Shown here piece after piece: positions 6,965 through 16,040 of a stretch of DNA of 29,037 nt (the first letter of the stretch is position 1; each line of letters starts with the position of its first letter). A program made the position numbers and the translations under genes. A model generated the notes under the pieces. The model was given only the letters and a program-made list of their open reading frames with translations. It searched no databases and was not told the DNA's origin. The stretch comes from CAZRDB01 sp964598695 (GTDB lineage Bacteria > Armatimonadota > Zipacnadia > UBA1398): positions 1 to 29,037 of the forward strand of contig CAZRDB010000046.1 of NCBI GenBank assembly GCA_964598695.1. Direction: 5' to 3'.

Positions 6965-9900
6965 ATGAGACACCCACTCCCGCGCGCGGCGCTCTTCCTG
7001 CTCCTTCCTCTTCTCGCCTGCGGCGCCCGCGCCGCGACGTTCACCCTCGGCGGCTACGAGGCGACCGTCTCCGAAACCGACGGCGCCCTGGTCCTCACGG
7101 GCCCCGGTGGGGGACGCGTTCTGGCGACGGGATCCGAGGGGTTGTGGTCGGTGCTGCTGGCCGACGGCCGCATCGTCACCGCGCGCGGGCTGCTGGAAGC
7201 CGGCGGGACGCTCGAGGCGACCGCTGAGGGCGAGGGCCTGCGCCTTGCCTACGCGGCGCCGGACCTCGCGGTGACGATCTCCGTCCTCCCCTCGGCGGAG
7301 GGCCTCGACCTTCGGGCGACGCTCTCCCCACGCGACGGCGTGGTCCTCGGGTTCGACCTCCCCGCGCGGTTGCGCTTCGCCGCCGAGGAGGTCGTACGGT
7401 TCGTGAGCCCCGCCAACGCCAACGAGTCGGTCGGGACGCTCTTCCATCGTGGCTTCTTCCTCGAGCAGCCCGCCGACAACCCGACGGGCTGGGCGCCGGA
7501 AGCCGCGGGCCCCGCCGGGTACATCGCGCTCGCCGGGGGCGGTCTCGTCGAGCGGCCGGTCGATGACCCACCGACCCCGGCCCGCGTCACCGACCAGGGC
7601 CGCGAGGTGCTCGGGGCGGAGCTGGCCGGCCGGATCGAGGGCGCGCGGGTGATCGCCAACCGTCCGCCGGGTCCCGACCAGGCCGACGTGGTGCTGATCG
7701 ACACGGCCAACGGCCCGTGGCTCTCCGGCTCGCACCTGCGGGGCGCGGGCCTCCTGCTCCGCCTCGGGGGGATCGTCCGCCCGGACCACGCGGCCCTCGC
7801 GCTGCAGGCGGTCGTCGCCGCGCTCGAGGCGGTTGCCCGCGCGGGCGAGGCCACGCCGCGCATCGCGGTCCTCGTCGTGCCCGCCGGCTCCGAGCGCGGC
7901 TCGTGGTGCGACGTCGCCGTCCGCGATTGGCTCACGGCGCTGCGGGGCTCGCCCACCATGCAGGCGCGGAGGGCCGAGATCCTCGAGGTCTCCTCGCCCG
8001 CGGAGCTGCTCGGGTTGCTCGCCGATGGCGCGCACCCGCTGACGGCCGCGATCAACCCCTACGGCGAGGGGCTCCCGCTGCCCGAAGGTCTCGCGATGGC
8101 CGACGCGGTGGCGGCGATCGGCGACTACGTCCGGACCGGAGGCTGCTGGGTCGAGGTCGGAGGGTACCCGTTCTTCTACGCACTCCGCCCCGCCCGCGCC
8201 CTGAGCTACGCGATGAACTACCCGGCCGGCTTCGCCGACTTCCAGTTCCTCGAGACCACCGGCGGCGCGGCGGCGCTCTACCGGGTCGCCCCACGCGACT
8301 GGGAGCCCTGGGCCGGCGCGAGCGACCCGACGAAGGTGTTCACCCCCGGCAGCCTGAGCTGCGGGCGCGACGCGCTGGGCGCCTTCTGCCAGCGGAGCTT
8401 CCGGCCCTACGTCGCCGCGGGCGCGAGCTGGACCTCGCCCACCGTCCGTCTCGACCCGGGCCGGGAGCCGGAGGAGGCGCTGCGCCGCTACGCGCGGGCG
8501 AACCGGCTCACGCGGCCGCTCTCCGAGAAGATCGCGCCCGACCGGCTCGAGGCGTTCCGCCAGTCGTTGCTGCTGCTCTACCACGGCAACGCGCGCGAGG
8601 CCCTCGCCGACATCCCCCGCCTTCCCGCCCCGCTGCTCTTCCACAACACCTCGTACCTGATGGGCGGCTTCGACAAGCAGTACCCGGACCATCTCCCGCC
8701 CAACCCCGGCTTCGGGAGCGCCGAGGACCTGCGCCGCGTGGTCGAGGCGTGCGAGGCGCGGGGCCTGTTCTTCATGCCCTACACGAACCCGACGTGGTGG
8801 TGCGACCATCCACGGGGCCCGACGTTCGCCGAGAAGGGCGAGGGGGCCCTGGCGCGGAGCCTCGAGGGCACGCCCTACCACGAGCAGTACGCGGCCAACG
8901 ACGGCTGGACGATCACCTTCTGGCGGCCCGAGGTGCAGCAGGCCAATCGCCGAACGGTCCGGCAGTTCACCGAGGGGTACCCCGTCGGCGTGCTCTTCCA
9001 GGACCAGTGCGGGGCGCGCGGGTGGGTCTACGACACCAACGAAGGCTCGCCTCGACCCGACGCCTACACCGAGGGCCTGATCTCGATGGTCGATGAGGAC
9101 TCGCGACGCGCTCCGCTCTCGACCGAGAACGGCTGGGACCGGATCCTCGCCTACGAGTCGCAGTTCTGCGGGATGACCTGGGGGCTCACGCCGCCGACCC
9201 GCAGCGCGATGACCGGGCTGCGGCTCTACCGGGAGCGCTTTCCAGCCGGCACGTGGGAGCCCTACCCGCTCGCGCAGTTCCTCGGCCACGACTCCGTCGC
9301 CATGATCCACCACGATCTCGGCCAGTTCGTCACGGGGCCCGAGATGCTCGCGTGGACGCTCGGCCTCGGCTACGGGATGAGCTTCGTGGCGACCCCGGGG
9401 GCGCTCCGCGACGGCCCCACGCGCGACTGGATCGAGTGGCTCGCGACGCTCCAGCGCGCGGTCTGCTCGCGCTACACGGGAGTCGCTCTCGACGCGTTCT
9501 CGATCCCGCGCGACGACCCGGCGAACCTGGCCGACATCGCGCTCCTGCGCTCGCGGTACGGCGACGTCTCGGTCGTCGCGAACACTGCCGCCGAGCCGCG
9601 GTCGTTCGAGGAAGTCCGTCTCGCGCCCTACGGCTACCGGGTGACGGCGCCGGGCGTCGAGGCCGGTGGCCTCGCGGCCGACGAGGGCGAGCAGTGGTAC
9701 GTCCGCGAGGAGCAGCCCGACGGCGGCCTCCTGGTGACCCTCCACGCCCCACAGGACGCGGTCGCGAGCGCGCCGATGCCCGAGGGCTGGGACGGCGCCC
9801 GCGCCACTGAGGCCCCGGAGGGCCTCACCGCTCGGGTGGAGGGGACGACGCTGCACGTCCGCACGGGCCATCGCGCCGGAGACGCCCCGCTCACACCCCC

Positions 9901-10711
9901 GGCCGAGCTTGCGTCACTTGCGCCGCGCGACTGGCCCGCCGACCGGAGGCCCACGAAGGTCGGGGTGCTCTCCATGGCCGGGCTCCAGCCGAGCTGGATC
10001 CGGTTCGGGCCGGAGGACTGGATCGCCGACCTCTCCGCGAGCCCCGCCCTCCGGGCGGCCGGGCTGTCCGTCGAGGCCATCGCGACCCCGGCCGCGTTGC
10101 GCCGGGCGTTGGCCGAGGGCCCCTCGACCTGGTTCGCGGTCGTGAACCCCTACGGCGAGGTGCTCCCCTGTGCCGAGGGACTCGATGGCGAGGCCATGCT
10201 CGGGGCGCTCCGCGCCTACGTCCGCCAGGGCGGGATCTGGTGGGAGGTCGCGGGCTACTCGCTCTACCAGGCGCGGAGCCTGCAGCCGGATGGGAGCTGG
10301 GCGACCGAGCCGCTCGGACCCTCGGGCCTCGGGCGCTACGGGATCCAGCCCGCCGGCGACGCGGTCGACGCTCCGCCCGTGCCGCTCCAGGTGACGCCGT
10401 TGGGGGGGGAGCTTCTGACGCCGCCCGTCCGGGAGCTGGTCGGGAGCCACCCCGCCGCCACGAACCGCGCGGCGCAGGCAGGCTCCTCACCGGCCCACGA
10501 GACGCTCGTCGCTTCCGAGGGCCGCGACTACGTCGCCGGCTACCGCCTCGGCGGCTGGGGGTGGCTCTGGCGGATCGGCGGCTTCGACCCGCCGCGCGAG
10601 CTGGTGACGCCGCTCGTAGCCGATGCGCTTGCCGCGCTGTACGGCCGCGCGCCACTGCCCCCTCCGACGGATCCGGCGCGCTACGTCTGGCGCATCCGGC
10701 TCACGCGGTAA
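6965..10711 (+). CDS. Large exported glycosidase-like protein with TIM-barrel core and duplicated flanking modules
   Basis: This 1248-residue protein has an N-terminal signal (MRHPLPRAALFLLLPLLAC) that either leads to signal peptidase I cleavage after ARA or acts as a lipobox LLAC. Residues about 25-280 are beta-rich. About 298-410 form an alpha/beta module with INPYGEGLPLPEGL and WVEVGGYPFFYA. About 550-860 form a TIM-barrel-like core with FHNTSYLMGGFD, FMPYTNPTWWCDHP, GVLFQDQCGARGW and LSTENGWDR, resembling DUF6259-type glycoside hydrolases. About 997-1105 repeat the first module (VNPYGEVLPCAEGL, WWEVAGYSLYQA). FQDQ Asp and TEN Glu are candidate catalytic residues. No Shine-Dalgarno precedes ATG 6965. 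The gene is followed by a second exported glycosidase-like gene 110 bases on. Substrate unknown; glycoside cleavage is inferred from fold. Confidence 0.8.
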   Translation: MRHPLPRAALFLLLPLLACGARAATFTLGGYEATVSETDGALVLTGPGGGRVLATGSEGLWSVLLADGRIVTARGLLEAGGTLEATAEGEGLRLAYAAPDLAVTISVLPSAEGLDLRATLSPRDGVVLGFDLPARLRFAAEEVVRFVSPANANESVGTLFHRGFFLEQPADNPTGWAPEAAGPAGYIALAGGGLVERPVDDPPTPARVTDQGREVLGAELAGRIEGARVIANRPPGPDQADVVLIDTANGPWLSGSHLRGAGLLLRLGGIVRPDHAALALQAVVAALEAVARAGEATPRIAVLVVPAGSERGSWCDVAVRDWLTALRGSPTMQARRAEILEVSSPAELLGLLADGAHPLTAAINPYGEGLPLPEGLAMADAVAAIGDYVRTGGCWVEVGGYPFFYALRPARALSYAMNYPAGFADFQFLETTGGAAALYRVAPRDWEPWAGASDPTKVFTPGSLSCGRDALGAFCQRSFRPYVAAGASWTSPTVRLDPGREPEEALRRYARANRLTRPLSEKIAPDRLEAFRQSLLLLYHGNAREALADIPRLPAPLLFHNTSYLMGGFDKQYPDHLPPNPGFGSAEDLRRVVEACEARGLFFMPYTNPTWWCDHPRGPTFAEKGEGALARSLEGTPYHEQYAANDGWTITFWRPEVQQANRRTVRQFTEGYPVGVLFQDQCGARGWVYDTNEGSPRPDAYTEGLISMVDEDSRRAPLSTENGWDRILAYESQFCGMTWGLTPPTRSAMTGLRLYRERFPAGTWEPYPLAQFLGHDSVAMIHHDLGQFVTGPEMLAWTLGLGYGMSFVATPGALRDGPTRDWIEWLATLQRAVCSRYTGVALDAFSIPRDDPANLADIALLRSRYGDVSVVANTAAEPRSFEEVRLAPYGYRVTAPGVEAGGLAADEGEQWYVREEQPDGGLLVTLHAPQDAVASAPMPEGWDGARATEAPEGLTARVEGTTLHVRTGHRAGDAPLTPPAELASLAPRDWPADRRPTKVGVLSMAGLQPSWIRFGPEDWIADLSASPALRAAGLSVEAIATPAALRRALAEGPSTWFAVVNPYGEVLPCAEGLDGEAMLGALRAYVRQGGIWWEVAGYSLYQARSLQPDGSWATEPLGPSGLGRYGIQPAGDAVDAPPVPLQVTPLGGELLTPPVRELVGSHPAATNRAAQAGSSPAHETLVASEGRDYVAGYRLGGWGWLWRIGGFDPPRELVTPLVADALAALYGRAPLPPPTDPARYVWRIRLTR

Positions 10712-10821
10712 CCGGGCCGCGAGGGAGTCCGGCGAGGCAGGGCTTGCGCCGGGCCGCGCAGGGCTCTCGGCCCTCGCTCCGAATGAGCCCTCCGGGGTGC
10801 GGGCGGCGGAGGGAGCGGACG

Positions 10822-13800
10822 ATGCGGCCGAGCGCGCGCGGGGTGACGCGGCGGGAGTTCGTGCAGGCGGCCGGCGCGGCCGGGCTCGGGGCGCTGCTCC
10901 TGGGGCCCGGTCGGGCGGGGGCTCAGGGGCGCCCACCCGAGGCCGTCTACCCGGATGACGCCTTCTCCCGCCCGGCGGTCGACCGGCTGCGGGCCTTCGA
11001 GACCCTCGCGGGATGCTCGGCCGCAACGGAGCCCATCGGCCGCGCAGCCCACTTCGAGCGCCACGAGCTGCTTCTCGGACGGGAGGGCGAGGAGCGCTTC
11101 GTCCGGCTTCTCGTGAACCCGCGCGACGTGACCAGCGCCCCGCTCAGCCTCTCGGAGCGGCTCCGGCGGCCTCCGACGGCAGTCTGCTTCCGCGTTCGGA
11201 ACCGGGGCGACCGGCCGCTCAAGCTCTCGCTCCTCGCCCCCGAGGCGCCCTGGTGGCCGGTCAGCGAGAACGTCGGGATCACCTGGGTCTTCGGCGGGCC
11301 ACAGGAGGCGCCGGCGGGGGCCGAGGCCGAGCTGCGCTTCCTCTGGGCCGACCGCTTCGCGATGACCCCGGGCGACCACGCCGAGCCCCGCTTCCCGATG
11401 AACGCGCTCGTCCTCCAGACCGAGGGCTTCGCGCCGGGGCGCGAGCACGAGGTGCAGTACGCCGATCTTCGGGTCGAGTACCCCTACGCCGAGGGGGCGC
11501 TCGTGTACGGGATCGCCCTCCCCACCCGGTTGCGAACGGACGAGCCCGGGGCCGTGACCCTCCGCGCCCGGGTGCCGGAGGACGCGGAGAGCGTCGATCT
11601 CGAGTTCCGGCGCGAGCCCTGGGTGCTGTGGCGCGAGCGCCTCACGGTCGAGGAGTGCGCCGGCCTCCGCCGAACGGGCGCCGTGAGCCACGCGATCGCC
11701 CGGGTGCCGTTCCACCTCGCGGGGGAGAGCCTCACCGTGGGCCTCGTCGTCGACGGCTACCGGGCCGAGGGGCCTGAGGCGCGCGTGACGATCGACGGCC
11801 CCGTGGAGCGGCAGCTCCCGAACGCGGAGCGGCGTGAGGTGAACGGCAGGCCCACCTGCATCGTCAACGGTGCGCCCTTCCCCTGGTGGGGCTACTCCTC
11901 GTACGAGTTCCAGCCCGGCAACGTGAGCGAGTTCGCGCGGCACGGCGTGAACGTCCCGTGCATCCCGCTCGCCTGCGGCGCGCACGTCTACGCGGCGTGC
12001 GACCTCCCGAACCGCATCGGCCCGGAGGAGTGGGACTTCGGCCAGCTTGAGGAGCGGGTCGGCTTCTGTCTCACGGCGAACCCGGACGCCTACCTCACCC
12101 TCCGGCTCTCGCTCGCGATGCCACCCTTCTGGCTCGAGGCCCACCGGTCGGAGGCGGCCCTCGTCGAGGTCAACGGCCGGCGGATCGCCTGGGAGGAGGC
12201 CGCCGCCTACCCGGCGCCTTCGATCGCCTCCGAGGTCTGGCAGACGGCGCAGGAGGAGGCCGTCCGCTCGGTGATCCGGTACTGCCGGAGCCGCCCGTGG
12301 GCCGAGCGGCTGATCGGCTTCTGGCTCTCGTGCGAGGTGACCGAGGAGTGGTTCGCTTGGGGCTGCAACGACGGCCGCCTCGCCGACTACAGCCCGCCGA
12401 ACCAGGCTCGCTTCCGCGCGTGGCTCACGGCGAACGGTCTCGCGGGCAGCGAGATCACGGAGCCGATCCCCGGTGCGGCGGAGCGGAACCCCACCGGCTT
12501 CGACCTCCTGCCCGACACCGAGACCGGCCGGCGCGTCGCGGCCTACCAGCGCTACTACACCGACCTCCACGCCGAGGTCGTAGGGCGCTTCGCACGCGTC
12601 GTGAAGGAGGAGACCGACGGCCGATCGCTCGTGGGCGCCTTCCTCGCCTACGTCGTCGAGCTGGCCGGCGAGCCGCGGCAGGCGACCGCGGGCCACATGC
12701 CGCTCACGAGACTCCTCGCCGACCCGCACCTCGACTTCCTGGCCGGCGTGCCGCTGCTCGACTACCGGACCTTCCCCGATGGCTACATCGGACCGGTCTC
12801 GGCGATGGAGAGCATCCTTGCCCACGGCAAGCTCTTCTGCGTCGAGAACGACCTGTTCAGTTGGCTCCACCCGTTGCTGTGGCATGTGGAGTACGACCCG
12901 GCCGATCCGCGCGCCGGCGCGATCGCGATGCACGAGCGGGTGCTCGGGTACGACGCCGTCCACGGATGCCTCGCGCAGAAGTTCAGCCTGATGTCCTCGT
13001 GGCACCGTGACGACGGGCTCCAGGAGGCCTTCGCGCGCCACCAGCGGGTCTACGCCGAGACGCTCAGGCTCGACCGCACACCGACCGAGGAGATCGCGCT
13101 CGTCCTCGACGACACCAGCTTCGGCTGGCTCGCCGCCGCGAGCGTCCAACCCCGCCGCGCGGTCAAGGAGCTGCTCCGCGCGCTCGCGGCGACCGGCGCC
13201 CCCGTCGGCGTGTGGCTGCTGAGCGACCTCGACCGCCTCCCGGAGCGCATCCGCTTCGTCGCGCTCGCGCTGGCGCCCGCGCCGCTGCCCGAGGATGCGA
13301 CCCGACTCCGCAGCCTCCTCGAGCGAGGAGGGCGGATGGTCCTCGCGGTGGGGACCGTCGTGGCCGTTGATCCCGCGCGCGAGCGGTGGCAGCCCGATGC
13401 GGCCCGCGCGCTGCTCGGCCTGCCGCTCACGTTCGAGGCCGAGGGGAGCACCGCCGGCGGCGCCGTTCTCGACGCGAGCGGCGAGTGGGTCTGCGCGAAC
13501 GACGGCTTCCTCCGGCCCCGGCTGGTCGCTGAGACGCTGGGTCTGCTCCGCTACCCGGACGGCAAGCCCGCGAGTGCCGAGCGGACTCTCGCCGACGGCG
13601 GGCAGCTCATCTGGTGCGGGGTCCCGCCCTCGCGCGCGTCGCTGCTCCGGGAGTGGGCTCGCGCGGCCGGGGTCCACTGCTACGCGCCCGAGGGCTACGT
13701 CGTCCACGCCGCGCGCGGGCTGGTGTCGATCACCGCTCCCCGCGCCGAGGAGGCCGCGCTCGACTGGCCGGACCGGGTGCGCGTCAGCGACCTCCTCGAC

Positions 13801-13884
13801 GACTGGACTGCCGAGGGAACCACAACCGTCTGCCCCTTCCGGGCAGGCCAGACCCGCCTTCTGGAGGTGCAGCCCCGTGCATGA
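10822..13884 (+). CDS. Tat-exported clan GH-A-like glycoside hydrolase (GH42-like architecture)
   Basis: This 1020-residue protein has a twin-arginine signal (VTRREFVQ followed by AAGAAGLGALLLGPG). Residues about 60-330 are beta-sandwich-like. A barrel follows from WWGYSSYEF (about 355) to about 740, with YCRSRPWAERLIGFWLSCE and VTEEWFAWG, a candidate acid/base among Glu505/508/509, and LFCVENDLFSW with candidate nucleophile Glu675. Residues about 755-900 (IALVLDDTSFGWLAA, SDLDRLPERIRFVALALA, LERGGRMVLAVG) match the Rossmann-like trimerisation domain seen in GH42 beta-galactosidases. The usual Asn before the clan-A acid/base Glu is absent, so the exact family is uncertain. GGAGGGAG lies about 6 bases before ATG 10822. 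It overlaps the next gene by 8 bases, implying translational coupling with the PBP4-type protein. Confidence 0.8.
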   Translation: MRPSARGVTRREFVQAAGAAGLGALLLGPGRAGAQGRPPEAVYPDDAFSRPAVDRLRAFETLAGCSAATEPIGRAAHFERHELLLGREGEERFVRLLVNPRDVTSAPLSLSERLRRPPTAVCFRVRNRGDRPLKLSLLAPEAPWWPVSENVGITWVFGGPQEAPAGAEAELRFLWADRFAMTPGDHAEPRFPMNALVLQTEGFAPGREHEVQYADLRVEYPYAEGALVYGIALPTRLRTDEPGAVTLRARVPEDAESVDLEFRREPWVLWRERLTVEECAGLRRTGAVSHAIARVPFHLAGESLTVGLVVDGYRAEGPEARVTIDGPVERQLPNAERREVNGRPTCIVNGAPFPWWGYSSYEFQPGNVSEFARHGVNVPCIPLACGAHVYAACDLPNRIGPEEWDFGQLEERVGFCLTANPDAYLTLRLSLAMPPFWLEAHRSEAALVEVNGRRIAWEEAAAYPAPSIASEVWQTAQEEAVRSVIRYCRSRPWAERLIGFWLSCEVTEEWFAWGCNDGRLADYSPPNQARFRAWLTANGLAGSEITEPIPGAAERNPTGFDLLPDTETGRRVAAYQRYYTDLHAEVVGRFARVVKEETDGRSLVGAFLAYVVELAGEPRQATAGHMPLTRLLADPHLDFLAGVPLLDYRTFPDGYIGPVSAMESILAHGKLFCVENDLFSWLHPLLWHVEYDPADPRAGAIAMHERVLGYDAVHGCLAQKFSLMSSWHRDDGLQEAFARHQRVYAETLRLDRTPTEEIALVLDDTSFGWLAAASVQPRRAVKELLRALAATGAPVGVWLLSDLDRLPERIRFVALALAPAPLPEDATRLRSLLERGGRMVLAVGTVVAVDPARERWQPDAARALLGLPLTFEAEGSTAGGAVLDASGEWVCANDGFLRPRLVAETLGLLRYPDGKPASAERTLADGGQLIWCGVPPSRASLLREWARAAGVHCYAPEGYVVHAARGLVSITAPRAEEAALDWPDRVRVSDLLDDWTAEGTTTVCPFRAGQTRLLEVQPRA

Positions 13885-15322
13885 CGTTCGTTCCCCGTGG
13901 GATCCCGCACTCCGCCGCCGCACGCGGGCGTTCCTGACGGTTCTCGTCCTGTGCCTGCTGCTGGGAGTGCCGGCCGGGGCGGAGCTGCAGGCCGATCTCG
14001 ACGCGATCGTCGCGCGGCCCGAGTTCGCCGCGGCCTGGATCGGCATCGCCGTGCTCGACCCGGCGACCGGCCGGTGGGTGTACGAGTCGAACGCGCGGAA
14101 GGCCTTCCTCTCGGCCTCGACGATGAAGACGCTCTCCTGCTCCTACGCTCTCGCGAAACTCGGGGCCGACCGGACGCTGCGAACAACGCTGCGCGCCGTC
14201 GAGCCGCTCGGGCCGGACGGCACACTCGCGGGCCCGGTGTACCTCGTGGGCGGCGGCGACCCGTTCACGACGCGGGCGCAGTACCGCGAGCTGGCCGACC
14301 GGCTCGCCGATGCCGGCGTGCGGCGCATCGCCGGAGGGCTACGGGCTGACGACTCGCGGCTCGCGGGACCGCGGTGGGCCTGGGGCTGGGCGATCGACGA
14401 TCTGCCCTACGGCTATGGCGCGATGTCGAACGCGATCAACATCGACCGCCAGCGCGTGACCTTCACCGTTCGGCCGACGCGCGAGCGCGAGCCGGCGGAG
14501 GTCTCGACCGGGCTGCCTCCGGACGCGCTCGCGGTCACGAGCGAAGTGCGGACGGGGGCGAGAGGCGCGGAGACGAGCGTGTCGCTCGTGAAGCCGCCGC
14601 TGGAGGACCGGTACCTCCTCCGCGGGACGATCGCGGAGGACGCCAAGGACTACACGGACGAGTGCGCGATCGAGAAGCCGGGCGCCGTCGCGCTGGCCGT
14701 GCTGCGCGAACAGCTCGCGGCGCGGGGGGTCGTGTGCGAGGGGACCGACGGGTACGAGGTCGCGCCGGCCGAGGCGCGCGAGCTGGCCGCGATCGAGTCG
14801 GCCCCCGTGCGCGAGCTGGTGCGGAGGACCCTGAAGGTCTCCGACAACCTGGGCGCCGACCTCCTGCTGTGGAACGCGGCGATCGAATCCGGCGCGGGGA
14901 ACACGCGCGATGACGCGATCGAGGGGCTCCGCGCGTGGCTCGAAGCCGAGGGCCTGCCGCTCGAGGGGACGCGCCTCGCCGACGGTTCGGGCCTCTCGCG
15001 CTACTCGCTGCTGACGCCGCGGCTGCTCGTCCGGCTGCTGGAGCACTCCGCGACGGCGCCGTACGCGGAGGACTTCCGGCAGGGCCTGCCGGTCGGCGGG
15101 GTCGACGGCACGCTCGGGGGCCGCTTCGCCGAGGGGCCGCTCAAGGGCAAGGTGGTGGCCAAGACGGGCGGGATGAGCCGCGTCTCGACGCTTGCCGGCT
15201 ATCTCACGACCCACGACGACCGCACGCTGATCTTCGCGCTGATGTGGAACATGTACGACTGCCCGATCGAGCAGGTGCGCCAGGGCCAGGCCGACGTACT
15301 CCGGACCCTCTACGACGAGTAG
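13877..15322 (+). CDS. dacB: D-alanyl-D-alanine carboxypeptidase/endopeptidase, PBP4 (peptidase S13) family
   Basis: This 481-residue exported protein has a basic-then-hydrophobic N-terminus (RRRTRAFLTVLVLCLLLGVPAGA). All three penicillin-binding motifs are present: S-x-x-K as STMK (Ser81, Lys84), SDN (322-324) and KTG (429-431). Length and spacing fit DacB/PBP4, a periplasmic enzyme that trims or cleaves peptidoglycan peptides; the long insert between STMK and SDN is typical. The start is GTG 13877, with GGAGG 9 bases upstream inside the preceding gene, whose stop it overlaps by 8 bases. An ATG 4 bases downstream of the GTG is out of frame and must be ignored. Enzymatic role is well supported; its link to the preceding glycosidases is inferred from coupling. 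Confidence 0.93.
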   Translation: MHDVRSPWDPALRRRTRAFLTVLVLCLLLGVPAGAELQADLDAIVARPEFAAAWIGIAVLDPATGRWVYESNARKAFLSASTMKTLSCSYALAKLGADRTLRTTLRAVEPLGPDGTLAGPVYLVGGGDPFTTRAQYRELADRLADAGVRRIAGGLRADDSRLAGPRWAWGWAIDDLPYGYGAMSNAINIDRQRVTFTVRPTREREPAEVSTGLPPDALAVTSEVRTGARGAETSVSLVKPPLEDRYLLRGTIAEDAKDYTDECAIEKPGAVALAVLREQLAARGVVCEGTDGYEVAPAEARELAAIESAPVRELVRRTLKVSDNLGADLLLWNAAIESGAGNTRDDAIEGLRAWLEAEGLPLEGTRLADGSGLSRYSLLTPRLLVRLLEHSATAPYAEDFRQGLPVGGVDGTLGGRFAEGPLKGKVVAKTGGMSRVSTLAGYLTTHDDRTLIFALMWNMYDCPIEQVRQGQADVLRTLYDE

Positions 15323-15385
15323 ACCGATCGCGCTACACACGGCCACCGCGCCGGGTCTCCTGCGTTGGTGAAGGGAGCATCGCCC

Positions 15386-16040
15386 GTGGACGACCTCGCC
15401 CTGCCCCGAAAGCCGGCACTGCCCTCGCAGCGCCTCGTCGCGCCGGTCACGCTCGCGCTGCTCGTCACGAACACCGTGGTTCTCGTGCTGGGCTGGGTCG
15501 CTCCCGGGCTGCGCAACCTCCTGGGCCTGATCCCCGACGCGGTGTGGGGCGGTCAGCTCTGGCGGCTGGCCACCTACGCCTGGGTCCACGCCGGGCTGTT
15601 CCACCTGGTGGGCAACATGCTCCTCCTGCTGCCCTGCGGCCTCTTCCTCGAGCGCCGGACCGGGAGCGCCCGCTTCGCGTTGGCCTACCTCGCGAGCATC
15701 GCGGTCGGCGGAGTGGTCCTCACGATCCTGCGGCAGGCGACGATCGGCGCGAGCGGCGCCGTCTGCGCGATGGCCCTGCTGGCGGCCCTGACCCTGATGT
15801 GGCGTGAAGAGGGCCCCGGGTGGCTGCTCCTACCGGAGCTGCTCGCCGGCGCGTTCGTCCTGATCTTCTGGCTCGCCCCGATGATCTGGCGCGACCTGCT
15901 CGGGCTCTTCCGCCACGACGGCATCTCGCACATCGGCCACCTCACCGGGTTCGTCACCGGCTGGCTGCTCCACCGCCTCCGGCTGGCCCGTCCGGGCGCC
16001 AACCTCCGTCTCCCGGTGTTGGCCGGCGCGCCGGAGGAGC
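15386..16040 (+). CDS. Rhomboid family intramembrane serine protease, 3' end unresolved (no stop at gene end)
   Basis: Six-helix rhomboid: first helix RLVAPVTLALLVTN, then the L1-loop/TM2 signature WRLATYAWVHAGLFHLVGN, active-site GASGAV with Ser123 and TM6 HIGHLTGFVTG with catalytic His185 (HLTGF corresponds to the usual HxGGF). It should be an active membrane protease (S54). The start is GTG 15386 with AAGGGAG about 8 bases upstream. The rhomboid-like sequence ends near residue 205 (about 16000), yet no stop occurs in this frame until 17144-17146, deep in the antisense of the CPBP protease gene. The end given here is where coding character ends, not a stop codon. Either the intergenic region with both stops was lost (assembly or natural deletion), or the 3' ends really overlap. 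Confidence 0.75.

Noticed and set aside
6854..9871. A 1005-codon open frame on the minus strand opposite the 1248-residue glycosidase-like gene
   Set aside because: Composition is Arg/Gly/Ala/Glu-rich with no domain; the opposite strand has a signal peptide and recognisable domains. Antisense frames stay open at this G+C.
10712..10821. Small gene or RNA in the gap between the two large glycosidase-like genes
   Set aside because: The 110 bases are GC-rich with no coding pattern beyond the ribosome site of the next gene and no stable RNA-like structure I can defend.
13881..13937. ATG four bases after the PBP4-type GTG as its true start
   Set aside because: It is in a different frame that gives no PBP4 sequence; GTG 13877 has the ribosome site and leads into the signal peptide and STMK motif.
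10681..14046. A 1121-codon minus-strand open frame opposite the Tat-exported hydrolase
   Set aside because: Same reason: antisense of a gene with clear Tat signal and hydrolase motifs; no recognisable protein features.
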